The notes under the pieces are model-generated. The model ran no database searches, had not been told where the DNA came from, and worked only from the letters and a program-made list of their open reading frames with translations. The translations under genes and the position numbers were made by a program. Below are positions 6,293-7,653 of a stretch of 7,653 nt of DNA, piece after piece (positions within the stretch are counted from its first letter, which is position 1; each line of letters starts with the position of its first letter). The stretch covers positions 13,542 through 21,194 of the forward strand of contig HF991349.1 in NCBI GenBank assembly GCA_000431515.1, written 5' to 3'. This DNA is from Clostridium sp. CAG:632 (lineage in GTDB: Bacteria > Bacillota > Clostridia > Lachnospirales > Lachnospiraceae).

Positions 6293-7570
6293 CTACACTA
6301 CCCGGATGCCTCCGTACTTTCGAATCATCAGCTGCGTACAGGCTCCTGTTCCAAACACCCGCTCCATCTCTGCCTGATACCGGGTAACCATATCTGTCGG
6401 CACAAATGCCTGAATCGTACCTGCGAATCCACCGCCATGAACCCGGCTCGCACCCTTTCTTCCAAGCACAATATCACTAACTGCCAGTGCCACCGACACA
6501 TTCTGGTGTGTCACATCATGGCAGGTAAATACATTCTGCAGATATTTATAAGAAGAATCTCCGGACTCCTTTACCAGCCGCAGAAACTCCGCAAACCGGT
6601 CCTGCTTTAATGCCTCCGTCTCCTGCTGCACCCGTTCATTCTCACAAACATAATGCAAGGCACGAAGTGCTGCCCGGTCGCCTGCCTTCTGCCGGATCTC
6701 CGTCAGATGAGCAAGCACCTCCTCTTTGGTCGTCTGACCGAGTACCTCTCTGCCAAGACACTCTGCTGCCTGCTTCATCTCTGCCGGAATCGCTGCATAG
6801 TCCGGTGTCAGATCTGCGTGAGAGCCTCTGGTATCCGTGATACACAGACTATATCCCTGTACTGCCAGATCCAGATTCAGTCGTTCTACCTGTGGATGCT
6901 CCGGATCCGCGAACCGGATGTGTACCAGACTTCCGACAGAGCATGCCATCTGATCCATCAGCCCGCATGGCTTGCCGAAATATACATTCTCCGCATACTG
7001 TCCGATCTGTGCAATTTCCATTGCCGTAATCTTTCCTTCATTATACAGATTCGATACGATCGTGCCAATCAATGTCTCAAATGCCGCAGAGGATGACAGG
7101 CCGGCTCCGATCAGTACATCACTGGTTACAAATGCCTGAAATCCGCCGATCCGGTAGCCGTTCTTTTCCACACCGGCCAGCACACCCCGGATCAGGGCTT
7201 CTGTGGTTCCTTCCTCTTCGTTCCGCTTCTGTAAATCATTCAACGGAATTATGATCGGTTCGCATCCATCAGATACCAGTCTTACGGTCGGTCCCGCCGT
7301 CTTTTCTGTGACTGCGATCGCATCCAGATTAATGGATGCCGCCAGAACCTCCCCATGCTGATGATCGGTATGATTTCCTCCGATCTCACTTCTGCCGGGC
7401 GCACTGAATATCGCTACCTCACCGGTCCCAAACTGTCCGACATACTCCTTTACCGCTCTGATATAGCGTTCTTTCTGCCGTACACTCCGGGTCGCATCCA
7501 TATAAATCTCTGAGAACCGCTCATCATACTCTCCGTTCTCAATTGCCTGAATCACTGCTTCTGTTCTCAA
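6293..7570 (-). CDS. galK: Galactokinase (GHMP kinase family)
   Basis: GalK phosphorylates galactose at C1 with ATP, the entry step of the Leloir pathway. Counting from the ATG at 7579 (428 residues), the galactokinase signature appears as GRSEIGGNHTDHQHG at 62-76, a Firmicutes-style variant of GRxNLIGEHTDY. The GHMP ATP-binding loop is LIGAGLSSSAA at 156-166, the likely catalytic aspartate is D209 in GKPCGLMDQ, and the third motif SRVHGGGFAGT is at 378-388. The N-terminus carries an extra helical stretch of about 50 residues compared with E. coli GalK. I place the start at TTG 7570 (425 residues): AAGGAG directly abuts the ATG at 7579, leaving no spacing, but lies 9 bases before the TTG. That TTG also overlaps the TGA of the upstream gene. 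The ATG remains a possible alternative. The gene is first of the three complete gal genes. Confidence 0.95.
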   Translation of the reverse strand: MRTEAVIQAIENGEYDERFSEIYMDATRSVRQKERYIRAVKEYVGQFGTGEVAIFSAPGRSEIGGNHTDHQHGEVLAASINLDAIAVTEKTAGPTVRLVSDGCEPIIIPLNDLQKRNEEEGTTEALIRGVLAGVEKNGYRIGGFQAFVTSDVLIGAGLSSSAAFETLIGTIVSNLYNEGKITAMEIAQIGQYAENVYFGKPCGLMDQMACSVGSLVHIRFADPEHPQVERLNLDLAVQGYSLCITDTRGSHADLTPDYAAIPAEMKQAAECLGREVLGQTTKEEVLAHLTEIRQKAGDRAALRALHYVCENERVQQETEALKQDRFAEFLRLVKESGDSSYKYLQNVFTCHDVTHQNVSVALAVSDIVLGRKGASRVHGGGFAGTIQAFVPTDMVTRYQAEMERVFGTGACTQLMIRKYGGIRVV

Positions 7571-7653
7571 TCCTTCCATCTCCTTTCCCGATTAAACGGA
7601 ACCAATGTAAACCGGAAATCAATATTCTCTCCATCCAGCCGATACGGATCTGC
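7567..7653 (-). CDS. C-terminal fragment of upstream gene, possibly GH2 beta-galactosidase
   Basis: The frame is open from the right edge to TGA at 7569-7567, giving the last 28 residues of a gene that lies mostly outside the window. The peptide contains DPYRLDGENIDFRFTLVPF. In my judgement this resembles the end of the small beta-sandwich domain of LacZ-type GH2 beta-galactosidases, where a 'YRL...FsFrL.P' strand pattern closes the protein. A beta-galactosidase before galK, galE and galT would make metabolic sense. The stop overlaps the preferred galK TTG start (TTGA), suggesting translational coupling, and its last codons contain the galK ribosome site. With only 28 residues, the identity is tentative. 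Confidence 0.5.
   Translation of the reverse strand, partial: ADPYRLDGENIDFRFTLVPFNRERRWKD

Noticed and set aside
1..7653. Mobile elements, CRISPR arrays, tRNA or rRNA genes, riboswitches, toxin-antitoxin or defence genes
   Set aside because: I saw no repeats with regular spacing, no transposase or integrase motifs and no conserved RNA gene sequences; nearly all DNA is accounted for by ordinary genes.

Overview
The window looks like chromosomal DNA from an anaerobic Firmicute, most likely a motile member of the Lachnospiraceae (Clostridium cluster XIVa relatives such as Roseburia, Agathobacter or Lachnospira). This is inferred from the protein style, the strong AGGAGG-type ribosome binding sites, the class II (Firmicutes-type) GalT and a near-consensus sigma-28 flagellar promoter. 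No species can be named from the sequence alone.

Layout. From about position 2790 down to 1, the minus strand carries a three-gene unit: a sensor histidine kinase, an OmpR/PhoB-type response regulator (4-base ATGA overlap) and truA, which begins 2 bases after the regulator stop and runs off the left edge. An extended -10 promoter lies upstream of the kinase. The 232-base divergent region (2790-3021) also holds, on the plus strand, a sigma-28/SigD-like promoter (TAAA-N16-GCCGATAA). It drives a monocistronic 202-residue protein of unknown function (3022-3630), followed by a strong stem-loop terminator (3636-3684).

From the right edge down to 3707 the minus strand carries a galactose operon in the order (beta-galactosidase-like C-terminus) - galK - galE - galT. 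The cut-off upstream gene ends in a TGA that overlaps a likely TTG start of galK. Together galK, galT and galE make the Leloir pathway: galactose is phosphorylated, exchanged onto UDP, and UDP-galactose is epimerised back to UDP-glucose. If the cut-off gene is a GH2 beta-galactosidase, the operon would take lactose or other beta-galactosides to glucose-1-phosphate. Its promoter is beyond the window. galT converges on the unknown gene, and the terminator between them may serve both.

Most of the window is ordinary metabolism and signalling. The parts that deserve a second look are the uncharacterised gene with a flagellar-type promoter and GGA-rich leader, the coupling of truA to a two-component system, and two probable TTG starts. 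I saw no mobile elements, CRISPR arrays, rRNA or tRNA genes.
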